DNA of 64,000 nucleotides, taken from Charina bottae. Taxonomy: Eukaryota > Chordata > Lepidosauria > Squamata > Charinaidae. The DNA lies in NCBI GenBank assembly GCA_023362775.1, contig JALMGJ010000013.1, positions 28,002,274 through 28,066,273 on the forward strand. Direction: 5' to 3'. Below the pieces are notes generated by a model. That model did no database searches. It saw only the letters and a list, made by a program, of their open reading frames with translations, and was not told the origin of the DNA. The position numbers and the translations under genes were made by a program. Shown here in pieces: positions 1-22,661 of the stretch (positions are counted from its first letter, which is position 1; every line of letters begins with the position of its first letter).

Positions 1-1199
1 TACTGAACGAACCTCACGGGTTGGCAACGGGTTCACCCAACACTCTATTGTGATGGCGGGGCCTTGTGGCCAGAGAAGGAACGCGGGACGCGGCTGGAGA
101 ATTCAGTACCTGCTGGACTCCGTGCTCAGCAAAAATAGTCCTTAGTTGAACCATGGTTTACTCAAGCCACTTTTCCCGGTTTGGACAATTCCAGGGATCA
201 TTAGGCAGGTTCAGAGAATGCAAAACTCACCAGTCAGGAAGATTAACAGCTGTCCCCTGCTTGGCCGGGCTAGCCAGGTTGAGACAGCGTGCCACCCACA
301 GATGGTCCTTAGATGATGGCCAGGGAGGCCCACTCAGCTTTATCTTGCAGCTTCACATGGGAAGGAGGGGGAGATGCTTTGAGGGGAAAGACAGGCTACA
401 AATGTGGTAAAAGTGCCAGGGCTGGGTGTGCCCATGCTCATCTGGGCACTGTGCAGTCTCAGTGTACCATAATGACCCAGCCTCCGTCTTCTCAGCTTGG
501 GGGGATGTTAAATCAACAGATGGCTTGTTCAGGCAGAGCAGTTTGGGGGGGTCAAGCAGTCCACCCCACCTGAAGATGCCCTCCAGCAAATTTGCTTCTC
601 ATGCATATTCTGTAGATGCAGAAGTTTAAAACCATGGAAGCAATTATCTCTGGGAAGAGCTGAACCAGGTGATGTTGCTTTTTCTGTAGCATATTTCTTA
701 CTGTGCCAGGAAGATGAAAAAATGGAATTAAACATAGAAGAAATAGCATGTTGTACTTTTTTAACTATAAAAGGTTACCGTTGACCATCTCACCTGAACT
801 CAATGCTGTATTTGAAAAAAACCACAAAAAACGGCTCACAACCAGTACTTTGACACAAAATCCAGACTCTTTATACAAGACAAATCATGGCTAAACTGTT
901 ACTAGAATTAATCACAGCAGTTTGTCTGAAGCAATTTTAAAAAATCATCTCAACACAAAATACTGTTGAGTTACCAAAGAAAACAAAAACAGAAAAAAAA
1001 ACCCAATATAAATAACTTCTTTAAAAAAAAAAAAAGTAACAAAACCCCACAAAATGAATCAGTAGTCATTCTTGTAGAGGGGGAAAAACAGCTCTGGGCG
1101 AGGCCTCCAGTTATAAAATTCTTCAAGCAACCAGGAGGCAGGGAGGGAGGAAGGCTTTTGAGGCCAGGTCCTCCAGGCCTGCAGTTAAAATTCCAGTCC
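1..1199. other. No gene recognised; left flank of PAK4
   Basis: Short open frames exist on both strands, but none has recognisable protein similarity or convincing splice context. The right part (about 980-1036) is A-rich. If PAK4 ends at the poly(A) signal near 1200 this is intergenic; otherwise part of it may still be PAK4 3' UTR. Confidence 0.5.
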
Positions 1200-1205
1200 T
1201 TTATT
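1200..1205 (-). terminator. PAK4: Candidate poly(A) signal of PAK4
   Basis: TTTATT on the plus strand reads AATAAA on the minus strand. It is the only canonical hexamer I found by eye on this strand between the PAK4 stop codon at 4030 and the window edge. It would give a 3' UTR of about 2.8 kb. No transcript evidence is available, so the true end may differ. Confidence 0.35.
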
Positions 1206-4029
1206 TCAGAAAACTGGGAAAATGTAGTGTTGGGATCAGGAGGTGGTGTGGAAGCTGGAAGAGGTGGAAGATTACCACCCCAGGAACCACAGCTCCCTGA
1301 CTTGGCAGCTTCATCTGAGATTTTAACTCTTTTTCCCTGCAGGAAAAGTTAAATATTCTTGCATACTTGAGGTGCTAGTGTGTTTTTAAAAAGTCTGTAT
1401 ATAAAAAACGCATTCCTGAAGGAAAGGCAGCAACCGGCTATCCGAAATAGGGGAAAGGGAGCAATCGGCGCAAGTGGGGTGGCCAGGCAGCCTCTGGACC
1501 ACTGGGCACACGCGAAATACTGAGAGAGGAAAGGCTCAAGAGGCTGGCTCAGGCTGGCGCCTCCGAGAAGGAACGCCGCGCCCGGAGATGGGGCTGGGCA
1601 GCCTGAGCCCGGAATGCTAGCACCGAAGACCTTGTTCAACGCCCCCGTGGGCTGGTCGGAGCAGCCCTGCAGGAACAGCCGGGCTGGGCCTCCCGCACAG
1701 AGTGAGAGACCTGAGGAAGTCAGCAAAGACCCCACGAGGGAGGGAGCCAGGCAGGGAGGTGCTTGCTCGGGCACCCCAACCCAAGGCCTCGAGAAGCCTT
1801 TCTGAACACACCAGCTGGCTCCAGAGGTACACTGGTCGGAGAAGTGGCACGCACACACACACACACACACAACTGGCAATGTCTTTGGGGCAGGCTGCCC
1901 CTCTCTCCAGAAGGAAGCATGCAGCAAACGGAGCCCACTTTGCAGGAAGAGTCCCTAGAGATGGCAGAAGGGAGGACTGGGAAATGCTGGAGGGTTTTTG
2001 TAGGGGCAGAGCAAACGCCAGGCCTGCAGGAACGAATACTTGCAATCTGAGCCAAGGGAGCATGTTCAGCCACAAGCTGCTGCTTCCACCCCGCCTCAAA
2101 GGACTGACACAGCAACGGTGATGTATAATACACACCCACAAGAATCTAAATCCAGGCAGGTAGAAAACCCCAAGCACCTACAGAGAAGTACAACCCTTCC
2201 CCTAATATTTTCCGCATACAAAGCAGCTCACACTGTGCAACATGCAAGGAACAGCTGCGATCAGAGGAGCAGTGGCACCCCTTCCCCCCAAAAGACGGCC
2301 AGGCACACGCCCCGGGGCTTCCGGCAAGCAACACTTCTGGTGCTGAGGCCTCTAGAAGCCTTCCCTTCTGTGCCCTGGTGCCCAAGATGGAAGCGTCCCT
2401 TCGCTCAGGCAGGCGCAGAGCTGGCGCCTCGGGCACCTTTGACTTCCCCACTGCCAGGCCCTGTAGGGTTCAGCTCTGGGATGAAGGGACAGGACCATCT
2501 TCTCCTCCTCTCTGTCCCCAGGGCCTGTTTCTGCCAAGGTGCTTCTCCCCTTCCAGCAGGGCAAGGAAAGCAACAGAGCACCCCACCACTGGACCCACCC
2601 CACCTGGGGGCTCACTGCTCGCTCCCCGCCCCTTGCCACCTTCCAGCCACACGGCAGAAAGTAGCCGCTGACAGAGTCCTCGAGAAAGAAGGCAGGCCAC
2701 GCCTCACGTTGTTAGATCAAGATTGGAAGGACTCCCACCCCCACCTACAAATCAACTCCCCCCCCCACCAGCTGCTTCTGCAATATGGGGGGAGGAAAAC
2801 TACGGAGCGCAGGAGCAGGCAAGCGAACTCATGCAGGACAGCGAAGGCTGCAAGAGGCAGCCGAGGGAGGAGGGAGCCCTCCTGGTTACAAGAGAGGCAG
2901 CCGACAGCCTGGTTCTTTGGGGGACGGAAACCGGGCAAAGGGGTAGGATTAAAACCAGCCTTTTGGGACCTGGAGCATCCCTGGCTGCAGTTCCTACCCA
3001 ACCGGCAATAGGCCCATTTTGTCCTGGACATGTGGGGCAGAATTTCTGCCTGCCCGGGTTCACGCCCCTGGCCTTACACGCTATGGGAACATCCGAAGGG
3101 CAGGACTTGCTGTGAGACTATGGTCCTTTCCTCCCCACGCCCCCGATGGAAAAGCACGCCTTGCCCCGAGATGCGCTTCCTCAGCAGCAACAGCAGCGGC
3201 AGGAATGCCATTCTGCAGCACCAGTGCCCACAGTCACACCGCTGAGCCTAAGGAAGCTCTCGGTCGCTGTGACAGGTCCAGCTCTGCCAGCACCTGCCCC
3301 ACTGGACAGAGCCCCCCCCCCCCGTAACTGGCAGTCAGAACCCCCAGTAGTCACCGATTTTCACATTCAGCCACCGAGGTTCTCTAGAGCGTTTTCCCTC
3401 CCCATAAATGATTGCATTGCCTTCCCTTCACGGTGGGGAAAAGCAACCTTGGGAGCTGACGATCAACACGTGTCCACCTCTAGTCTCGGGAAGGGGTGCC
3501 TGCCACGTGGCTCCGCTGCTGCCTCCTCTCTGTGGGTGCTCGGGAGCTTCTGCCCCTCCCCCCCCCCAGGCTGCCTCTGGCCAGTGCCCCCTTCTCCGTG
3601 CTTGGCCGAGAGAGAAGAAGACAGTTCTGCCATGCCGGACTGCTGCCCATTCCCCAACCAGTACATCGCTGCTCAGGATTCAGGATGCGAGCAATGAAAG
3701 GGCGAGAGAAACGCTGCCGCCTTTTTAGCCCCCCGCCCTGCCCACTTCAATTCAGTAGTACAATATGGCAATGTAGAAAAGGTCTGCCAGAGATGGGTCC
3801 GCAGTGCCCATTTCGGGGGCCGCGTCGTCGGTTGAGCAAGAGGGTCCCAACCGCTTGCTGAACTCCTCCTGCCCACACCGACCGGGGGGAACTCCCGCCA
3901 GGGAGCAGGGCTTGGAGGGGTCCCAGAGCCCCGTCCTCATTGGCAGGTCTCCAGCTGCTTCATGGGGTGGCTGGGGATGATGGACCTTCCCCCGTCCCGT
4001 TCTCTCCTCGGTAAGGAAGTCCAGCTCTT
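1206..4029 (-). other. PAK4: Probable PAK4 3' UTR
   Basis: This stretch follows the PAK4 stop codon, is fairly GC-rich, and lacks the LINE and SINE fragments common in the introns, as expected of a long 3' UTR. It holds an (AC)n run at 1850-1871 and a C-homopolymer near 3310. Plus-strand open frames here are antisense and show no protein similarity. The extent is inferred only from the poly(A) hexamer at 1200. Confidence 0.4.
1850..1871. repeat. (AC)n microsatellite
   Basis: An uninterrupted dinucleotide run inside the probable PAK4 3' UTR. Confidence 0.9.
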
Positions 4030-15619
<11,590 letters not shown>

Positions 15620-16365
15620 GGTGATGTTGGCTAGCAGACCTAGAAGGAAAAGGGGTTTTAAGAAGATGTCAGTGAAGTACAGAAAAGGGCAAGGAGAGCT
15701 CCTCTCACGGCTGGGCATCTTGTAAAGCAGCAGCTCCAGAGGCAAGCAAGCCCAGTGCGGAGAAGCCCCCAACCCTTTGCTCACACAGGGAGGCGCCCTC
15801 AAATGCTTGCGGCTTAACGGTGCGCATGCCAGCAGCATGGGAGATCCGCTTTCAGAAGGACTGATCAATGACTGCGACTCCATCCCTCCCAGGAGCCCAA
15901 GGCATCCATCTCTCCTGCTAAACGTTTATCAAGAGAACACTCCTATGAAGACCTGATGCACATACGGGCCGCACGCCATGCTTCAAGGGTTCAGTCACGG
16001 AATCAATAGAAGACAAATTCAAAACCTCCCAAGCAGCAACGAAAGGCGCAGTTGAGCAGCCTTCCCTAATCTGGCGTGCAGCGTTCTCAAAAATCTTCAG
16101 ATTATACCCTCACCGCTACCATTAAAACAGCATTCCCTGTGTGGCAGTGCTGACTGAGAATGATAACTGGAGAACCTCAGATCAGGGAAGCCAGGTTTAA
16201 AAGAGAGAAGATGTATAGGACTGGCTTATCTTATTCCCAATCATGCTGTTGTGCTTCTTAAAAATATCTCTTGGCTGGCAAAATCCAAGGAGGGGCTTTG
16301 GCTGCTGAACTTTACGACCCCGTTTCCCCAAGGCAGGCCAGCTCAGCAACACCAGAGACAGACAG

Positions 16366-16433
16366 ACAGCCACACGCACGCACGCATGTACACAGCCACA
16401 CCCACCCACCCCGTCCGTCCGTCCGTCCGTCCT
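16366..16433. repeat. Simple repeats (CACG)/(CCGT)n
   Basis: Short CACGCACGCACG and CACCC/CCGTCCGT runs in the PAK4 intron. Confidence 0.75.
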
Positions 16434-17602
16434 CAGAGCATGTGAATCTTTCTCCTCCTCTGCTCCACAGCCCTCCCCACCTGGTCTTTTGGCCTCCACA
16501 TTCTGCTTTTGCCTCATCTATCCTGCTCCTCCGATAAATTGTTTTAATTTGAATTATCCACACTCCAAATTGGGGCAAGGAAGAAACACCAGGGTACAGG
16601 AAGCGTAATGGCTTCCTCCACTCAGGGAGAGAAAGGACTGAGTCAATCTCATCAGGATTCAAGCCTGGATGATCCCAAAGGCGTTCCTGAAATCAGCTGC
16701 AACAGGGAGACTCAGCATTCTGCAGCACTGGTTCCCAGTCAATCCTGTTGGACGAGTAGTTTCATCACAAAAACATCCCCGTTCCTTTTGCTCAACTGGG
16801 GCAGCAGCCCTCTCTTGACCAAGGCAGGGAAGGAGGCCAAACCAAGCTAGGCAGCAACTCAGAAAGAGGAGTGAACCAGGTCGCCATTTTTTTCAATGCT
16901 AACCTGAAGGGTGGAGAAAGACTCTGCAGAGATTTAGGAAACTAGGTTTCTCAGGAACTGTAAAACTAGCATTAGAAAGAAATGTGGGCAGCAAGGTGGG
17001 TCCAAAGAGGGTTACTCCAGTTGATATAAACAAGCACCAGGCTTGTTTACACCAGGGAGATGTTTACATCCTTTAAATAGAAGGGAGAGGCAAGAGTGAA
17101 ATCGAGGAGCACAAAAATATTTTGATTCAGGCAATGTCCAAAGCAACCAAAATGGTCAATTATATGCAGTATGACCTCTTTCACTGCTTCCCCTGCAGCA
17201 AGACAGCCCATACGTGGGTAAAAGGAAAAGCAAGAGGTATCTAGACTTCCACTGCTAATCAGAAAAGGCTGACAGCCACTATTTTCCTTCATTTTTAAGT
17301 TCCTCTTCCTTTTAACAGTAAATTAACCTGCTCGGCAGATAACCCGCTCAAAAGCCTAGCTATTAATTTGACAAATAAAACACACATCAGAGGGTCTCAT
17401 GTACATGGCAGGAAGTTAAACAAGTCTCATATGAACAGCTGAGATCACAAGCACTCCTAAAGAAAAACTTCACCAGGTTTAGTGGACCGCAAGCTAAGAG
17501 GTTCCTCTTTAAAAGGGTTTGATAATTCCCTCCTGCTGTAGAGAGCACAACTGGACACCCCAGCCCTCAGAGTAGCAGCAGCAGTAGGTATTTATTATTA
17601 TA

Positions 17603-17603
17603 G

Positions 17604-17646
<43 letters not shown>

Positions 17647-17683
17647 GTATGTATGTATGTATGTATGTATGTATGTATGTATA
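17603..17683. repeat. (GTCT)n(GTAT)n compound microsatellite
   Basis: About eleven GTCT units followed by about nine GTAT units without interruption. Confidence 0.95.
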
Positions 17684-17834
17684 CAGTCAATGACCGCAAA
17701 TTAAAAAAAAAAATAACAGAGTAAAACAAATTAATACAGCAGCATACTGAAAGACAAATCACAAAATGCTATCCCAGGCCTCAGACATATTGGGATTACA
17801 GCACAGCCAAAGGCTGCTCTGAGTAGAACCAGCG

Positions 17835-18165
17835 GTCACCCAATGAAACGGAACCCTGGAAGAATCAGGACAGGCAAGAGGAATTTCCCCCCCACACAAC
17901 GCATAATCAAACTGAGGTTCATTACCACAAGATGTGGTGCTGGCTACCAGCTTGGCTGGCTTCAAAAAAGGGCTGGACCAATTCATGGAAGTCATGGGGA
18001 CCAGTGGCTCTTAGCCTTGATGGCAGTGGGACTGCCTCTGAAGGCCATCTGCTGGGAGATCAGCAGGCTTCCTTGTGCAGCTGGCGGGCCACTGTGACAA
18101 TAAACTGCTGGACTAGATGGGCCGGGGGTCCAATCCAGTAGGGCACTGCTTTTGTTTTTATGTTC
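17835..18165 (+). mobile_element. Non-LTR retroelement 3' end, old copy
   Basis: Contains phrases of a very common reptile interspersed repeat: ACCACAAGATGTGGTG, CTGGACTAGATGGGCC and CCAGTAGGGC, ending in TTTTTATGTTC. It is degraded and has no open frame. Family name uncertain; probably a CR1-like LINE tail. Confidence 0.5.
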
Positions 18166-18264
18166 ACATTTTGGCTCTCTCCCTTTTTAGCTCCCTGTCT
18201 GGCTTAAGAGACCCAATGAGCAGTAATTACATTGGGCATCCTCCCTGGTTTCTTGGGAAGGCAC

Positions 18265-18614
18265 GGCAATGATAAAAAGGTAAAGGTTCCCCCCGCACAT
18301 TTGTGCAGTTGTGTCCGACTCTAGGGGCCGATGCTCATCTCTGTTTGTTAGCCGAAGAGCCAGCGTTGTCCGAAGACGCTTCCGTGGTCATGTGGCCGGC
18401 ATGACGCGCGCAGAACGCTGTTACCTACCCACCGAAGTGGTACCTATTCATCTACTTGCACTTGCATGCTTTCGAATTGCTAGGTTGGCAAGAGCTGGGG
18501 CGAGTGCGGGAGCTCACTCCATCACGCGGGGCTAGGGATTCGAACCTCCGAACTTGCGACCTTCCGATCGACAAGCCTGGCGTCTTACCCGCTGAGCCAC
18601 CACGCCCCCTAGAG
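18265..18614 (-). mobile_element. tRNA-derived SINE of the Sauria type, copy 1
   Basis: Read on the minus strand, it begins with a tRNA-like head (A box within TGGCTCAGCGGGTAAGACGC, B box GGTTCGAATCC) and ends in AGAGTCGGACAC, the tail shared with BovB LINEs. This head and tail combination defines Sauria SINEs of squamates. The target duplication GGCAATGAT occurs at 18265-18273 and again at 18618-18626. About 340 bp, very similar to the copy at 22312. Confidence 0.85.
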
Positions 18615-18615
18615 T

Positions 18616-18763
18616 ATGGCAATGATGTTGTTTGTTGTTGTTTATTTGTTCAGTCGCTTCCGACTCTTCGTGACTTCATGGACCAGCCCATGCCAGAGCT
18701 TCCTGTCGGCCGTCACCATCCCCAGCTCCCCCATGGTTGAGTCCGTCACCTCATGGCAATGAT
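18616..18763 (-). mobile_element. RTE-type LINE 3' end with TSD
   Basis: The insert is 18627-18752, flanked by the 11-bp repeat ATGGCAATGAT at 18616-18626 and 18753-18763. On the minus strand it is the extreme 3' part of the RTE family also seen at 43883-44683 (CTTCGTGACTTCATGGACCA on the plus strand). It shares its target sequence with the adjacent SINE. Confidence 0.8.
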
Positions 18764-20194
18764 ACATACTCTTAAAAAGGGCCTAACAAAACACCATCAT
18801 AATGATGCAAAAGGAAAACACTTACTAATATTCACCTCAAGACTGCAGAGGAAGGTTTGGGGACAACAAACCACCTTGATAGGACACAGACCTGGAGGGA
18901 AAATCATACCTAAATGGCTTATATACTGGAGTCCTGAATTCTGCGTGTGCAAATCAAACCGACTTTATATAAACCAGCCTGCTAAGAACTTCCATAGTGC
19001 TGGCTCAACTGTAATGAGAATCCTGTTCCTATACTGTCTACCCTTAAAGCACCTTATAGTTTTCCAACAGTACTTTGATTCCTGGGGGGTGATAGTACTG
19101 AGGCAAGTCTTCTCAAATTTCTCAGCACTAAGGTGGAAGGGCACTGCAGCACAAAAAGCTTCAACTCTTGACCTTCCAAGAAGATCAGATTCACAGCACA
19201 ATTTATCCAAAAAGAAAGACAAAGCAAAACACAACCATGAATGAGCTGCACTGGTTGACATTTTCACTTCCAACCACAACCTAAAAACCTGACTTCCACG
19301 CACAGATATAGATCAGTTTATTTTATCACAATGGAAGGTGAAGAAGAGGACGTTTTCTTCATGAACAAAAGGAAGTGCGGGACATCTTATAGATTCCAGT
19401 ACTCTGCCAGAGCTTAGCTTAACTACAAAAGAAGATGAAAAGCCCGCAAATGCAATGTAGAGCATGTCTCTTGTATGTTCAAAAGTCCCTTCTGCCATTT
19501 CCAAAGGAACTACTCATAGAAATCCAAAAGTCTGGATTGCAGGGATGTTTGAATCTGAGAACTCAAACCACTTCAGCTGGAAACTGCTGGAACGAAAGCT
19601 ACATTTTTAGTGGAAACGGCACAGTTCAAAGTAAGAGTGTCAGGGACAGACAAATCAGAATTCACAGCAATTTTGGTATATTGCAATTACTTGCAAAGCA
19701 TGCCAGGAAGACCGGGTTGAAAAGCAAACTGTCCTTTTCCTGAAGAGGTGGGAATGGAACTTCTAGTTGTAGAAATGGAAAAGAAATGCACACAGCAAGG
19801 GCTAGGCATGCTAGTAGAGTCAGCAGCGTCACAGCCTTGCTATTCCCAAGACCCTGGATGTCCAGGCTGCTGGTGGCAACAACGGCACCCGCCTCCAGAG
19901 ACAGCGCCAAGGCCACCTTGCAATCCACCCGAGAACCAACGGGCAGGGTCTCTTCTGCATGTGAACTGGTGGGCTGCAAAGGTTAGCAGAAGCTTCAGAT
20001 CCCTTCAGCAAGGCTTTAGGTTTCCACAACCTCAAACACACTGCTGGCTCCCGAGACGTCGCACCACAGTATAAAACATATCTATGCTACATCTGCAACT
20101 GCGTTCACAGACATTCATGCTCCGTCTGCATTAGGTTATTTTGTTCCAACTCCCTTCCATTTTTTGACATCTCTGCTTAAAGTGCCTTCTGGCA

Positions 20195-20640
20195 ATATTC
20201 AAGGTGCTGGTCGTTACTCAGACAGTAAAGCCCTACATGGCACAGGGCCTGGTTACTTGAGGAACTGCCTGTCGCCCACAGTATCTGTCTGGCCGATTGA
20301 TCCGGCAGGGCTGATGTGGTCCAAGGTTCCTTTGATTAAATGATGCCATCTATGGGGGCCCCAGACGTGCACCTTCTCTGTGGCAGCGCCCACCCTTTGG
20401 AATGAGGTTCCCCCCCCCCAAGATCTGGATGGCCCCACCCTGCTGGTATTTCAGGGAGCCTTGACGTTGGCAAAGGTGATTTAAGTCCCCTTCTGGGTAA
20501 TGCGGGTTTGCTTTCATTGTTGTCCGCTTTTGCCATCTTTTGTTCTGTTTTTATTGTTCTGTGCACTTTTATCTGTGAACCACCCAGAGTCACTGAGAGT
20601 TGGGCAGTGTAAAAAATAATAAATTAAGTTAAATTAAAAT
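20195..20640 (+). mobile_element. LINE fragment (CR1/L2 group), 3' end
   Basis: Plus-strand sequence with degraded RT C-terminal coding (KVLVVTQTVKPYM..., then LWQRPPFGMRF) followed by a 3' UTR with ACCACCCAGAGTCACTGAGA and an ATAATAAATTAA tail. Frameshifted and not functional. Confidence 0.65.
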
Positions 20641-21149
20641 GTGTGTTTTAAAGTTGAGGGATGGCCAGTCAGACGTTCTGCTACAGAAAGCAAGAAAGCA
20701 CCTCCTTCTTGTATTCTGAGAATGTGGCTCAGTCGGAAACCAGGGAAAGGCAAGAATTCGAGCAACAGAAAGCTCTGGCGAGCCCTCTGCCTCCTTTCAC
20801 ACGAAACCGAACCAAGTGAGACGGCTCTGCTTCCAGGGGTTGTTAAAAGGTACTAAAGCGCACTCAGAAAAAAAGGCAAACTGTCTTGCCCTAAACTTAA
20901 AAAGGCAGTTTCCTGTGGCTGACGGGGGGCATAAGGAGCCGTGCTGCGACAGGTCAAACCACGGCTCCATTTAATGCAGACCTAGCTCTGCTGACTCTCA
21001 GCGGCACTGCAGAGATTCAGCAACAGGCCTCTCCCATCACACGCTGCCTGTTCCTTTGAGTAGAGACGCCTAGGATGGAATGCGAGGCCTTTTACCCACA
21101 AAGCACAGCTCAGCCTTCCTCATCACAGGGTCTCATGTGCATGGCAGGA

Positions 21150-21890
21150 AGTTTATTTTATTTATTTATTTATTTATTTATATGTCAACTTGTATTACCG
21201 CACCATCTCCCCCAAGGGGGACTCTGGGCGGTTTACAATACAACAATTTAAAAACTTTAAAAATAACTACAATTTAAAATACATTACAAAACTAATAAAT
21301 TAAATATAAAAAATCCAATAGGCGATAGATGTTCTCATTAAAAGGGCTCTATGGCACCAGCCATCCCCAAGAGGAACTGTTCCCATTCCCATCCCACGCG
21401 AGGCGGCACAGCCAGGTCTTTAAATTCTTCTGGAAGGACAGCAGCGATGGGGCCTGTCTCACCTCCGGGGGCAGAATGTTCCAAAGAGTGGGAGCCACCA
21501 CGGAAAAGGCTCGCCTTCTGGACCCCGCCAAGCGACACTCCCTTGACGACGGGGTCCGAAGCATGCCCTCTCTACATGATCGAGTGGGACGGTTTGAAGT
21601 TATGGGGATGAGACGGTCCCTCAAGTAACCTGGTCCCATGCCATGTAGGGCTTTAAAGGTCATAACCAACACCTTGAATTGCACCCGGAAGCACACCGGC
21701 ACCCAGTGCAGCTGGCGTAGCAGAGGTGTCACATGGGCCGATCTAGGGGCACCCACAACTGCGCGCGCAGCCGCATTTTGGACCAGTTGAAGCTTCCGGA
21801 TACTCTTCAAGGGTAGCCCCATGTAGAGCGCATTGCAGTAATCTATGTGGGAGATGACCAGGGTTAAACAAGTCGCTCTGCGAACTGTCC
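21150..21890 (-). mobile_element. LINE fragment (CR1/L2 group) with open RT C-terminus
   Basis: The minus-strand frame 21822-21349 (157 codons) contains KLQLVQNAAARAVVGAPR, LHWVPVCFRVQFKVLV and AFSVVAPTLWNILPPEV, the conserved C-terminal region of CR1/L2-type LINE ORF2. The 3' UTR includes GGGCGGTTTACAATAC on the plus strand and a (TTTA)n tail at about 21152-21182. It is 5'-truncated, so it is a relic and not a host gene. Confidence 0.85.
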
Positions 21891-22301
21891 CACTCCAACT
21901 TATCGGGAAGGTAGGAGGCCCTTGTGCTGTTCTGCTTCTTCCAGAGAGGGCAGAGAGCTGAGGCTCAGCGCAGCATTAGCCAAACCTTGTGCCTGGGTGA
22001 ACTCCTTCTTCAGGCCCATTATTATTCTGATTGTGCAGCTGGCCCAAAGTTTAATAATCAGATTCAAGATGGTCTGCAAACATTTAAACCTATACTTGTG
22101 GCTTCTTCCTGCTTTCTTCTCAGCTGAAGAACCTCTTATGGATTAAAGGCTTGAAGCATTTTATTAGCTGGCCCAATAAGGCATAATTTCACGTACCCGC
22201 TCCTCTTGTTCTGTGGCACCAATGTCCTCAGAACCAAGGCACAGACATTCTCACTGCTTGATATCCATCACTAACAAAGTTTGGGAAATCATCAGAGCAT
22301 G

Positions 22302-22661
22302 ATTATGAGTAAAAGGTAAAGGTTTCCCCGCACAGTCGTGTCCGACTCTACGGGCCGGTGCTCATCTCCATTTGTTAGCCAAAGAGCCAGCGCTGTCCGA
22401 AGACGCTTCCGCGGTCATGTGGCCGCATGACGCACACAGAACGCTGTTACCTTCCCACCAAAGTGGTACCTATTCATCTACTTGCATTTGCATGCTTTCG
22501 AATTGCTAGGTTGGCAAGAGCTGGGGCGAGTGCGGGAGCTCACTCCGTCACGCGGGGCTAGGGATTCGAACCTCCGAACTTGCGACCTTCCGATCGACAA
22601 GCCTGGCGTCTTACCCGCTGAGCCACCACGCCCCTTTTTATTATTTTTATTATTATGAGTA
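22302..22661 (-). mobile_element. tRNA-derived SINE of the Sauria type, copy 2
   Basis: Same structure as the copy at 18274: tRNA-like head on the right with B box GGTTCGAATCC on the minus strand, and a BovB-like tail on the left. It is flanked by the 10-bp direct repeat ATTATGAGTA at 22302-22311 and 22652-22661. A (TTTTATTA)-like stretch lies between the head and the right TSD. Confidence 0.85.

Noticed and set aside
2040..3011. Plus-strand open frame of 323 codons
   Set aside because: Antisense to the probable PAK4 3' UTR, no recognisable domain, composition typical of GC-rich chance frames.
17603..17683. Regular repeat as a CRISPR-like array
   Set aside because: Pure tetranucleotide microsatellite without spacers, in a vertebrate intron.
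18580..18612. Possible tRNA gene
   Set aside because: The A and B box sequences belong to the tRNA-like head of Sauria-type SINEs (two copies, 18.3 and 22.3 kb), without a full cloverleaf.
21349..21822. Minus-strand 157-codon protein as a host gene
   Set aside because: Its motifs are those of a CR1/L2 LINE ORF2 C-terminus and it is followed by the LINE 3' UTR.
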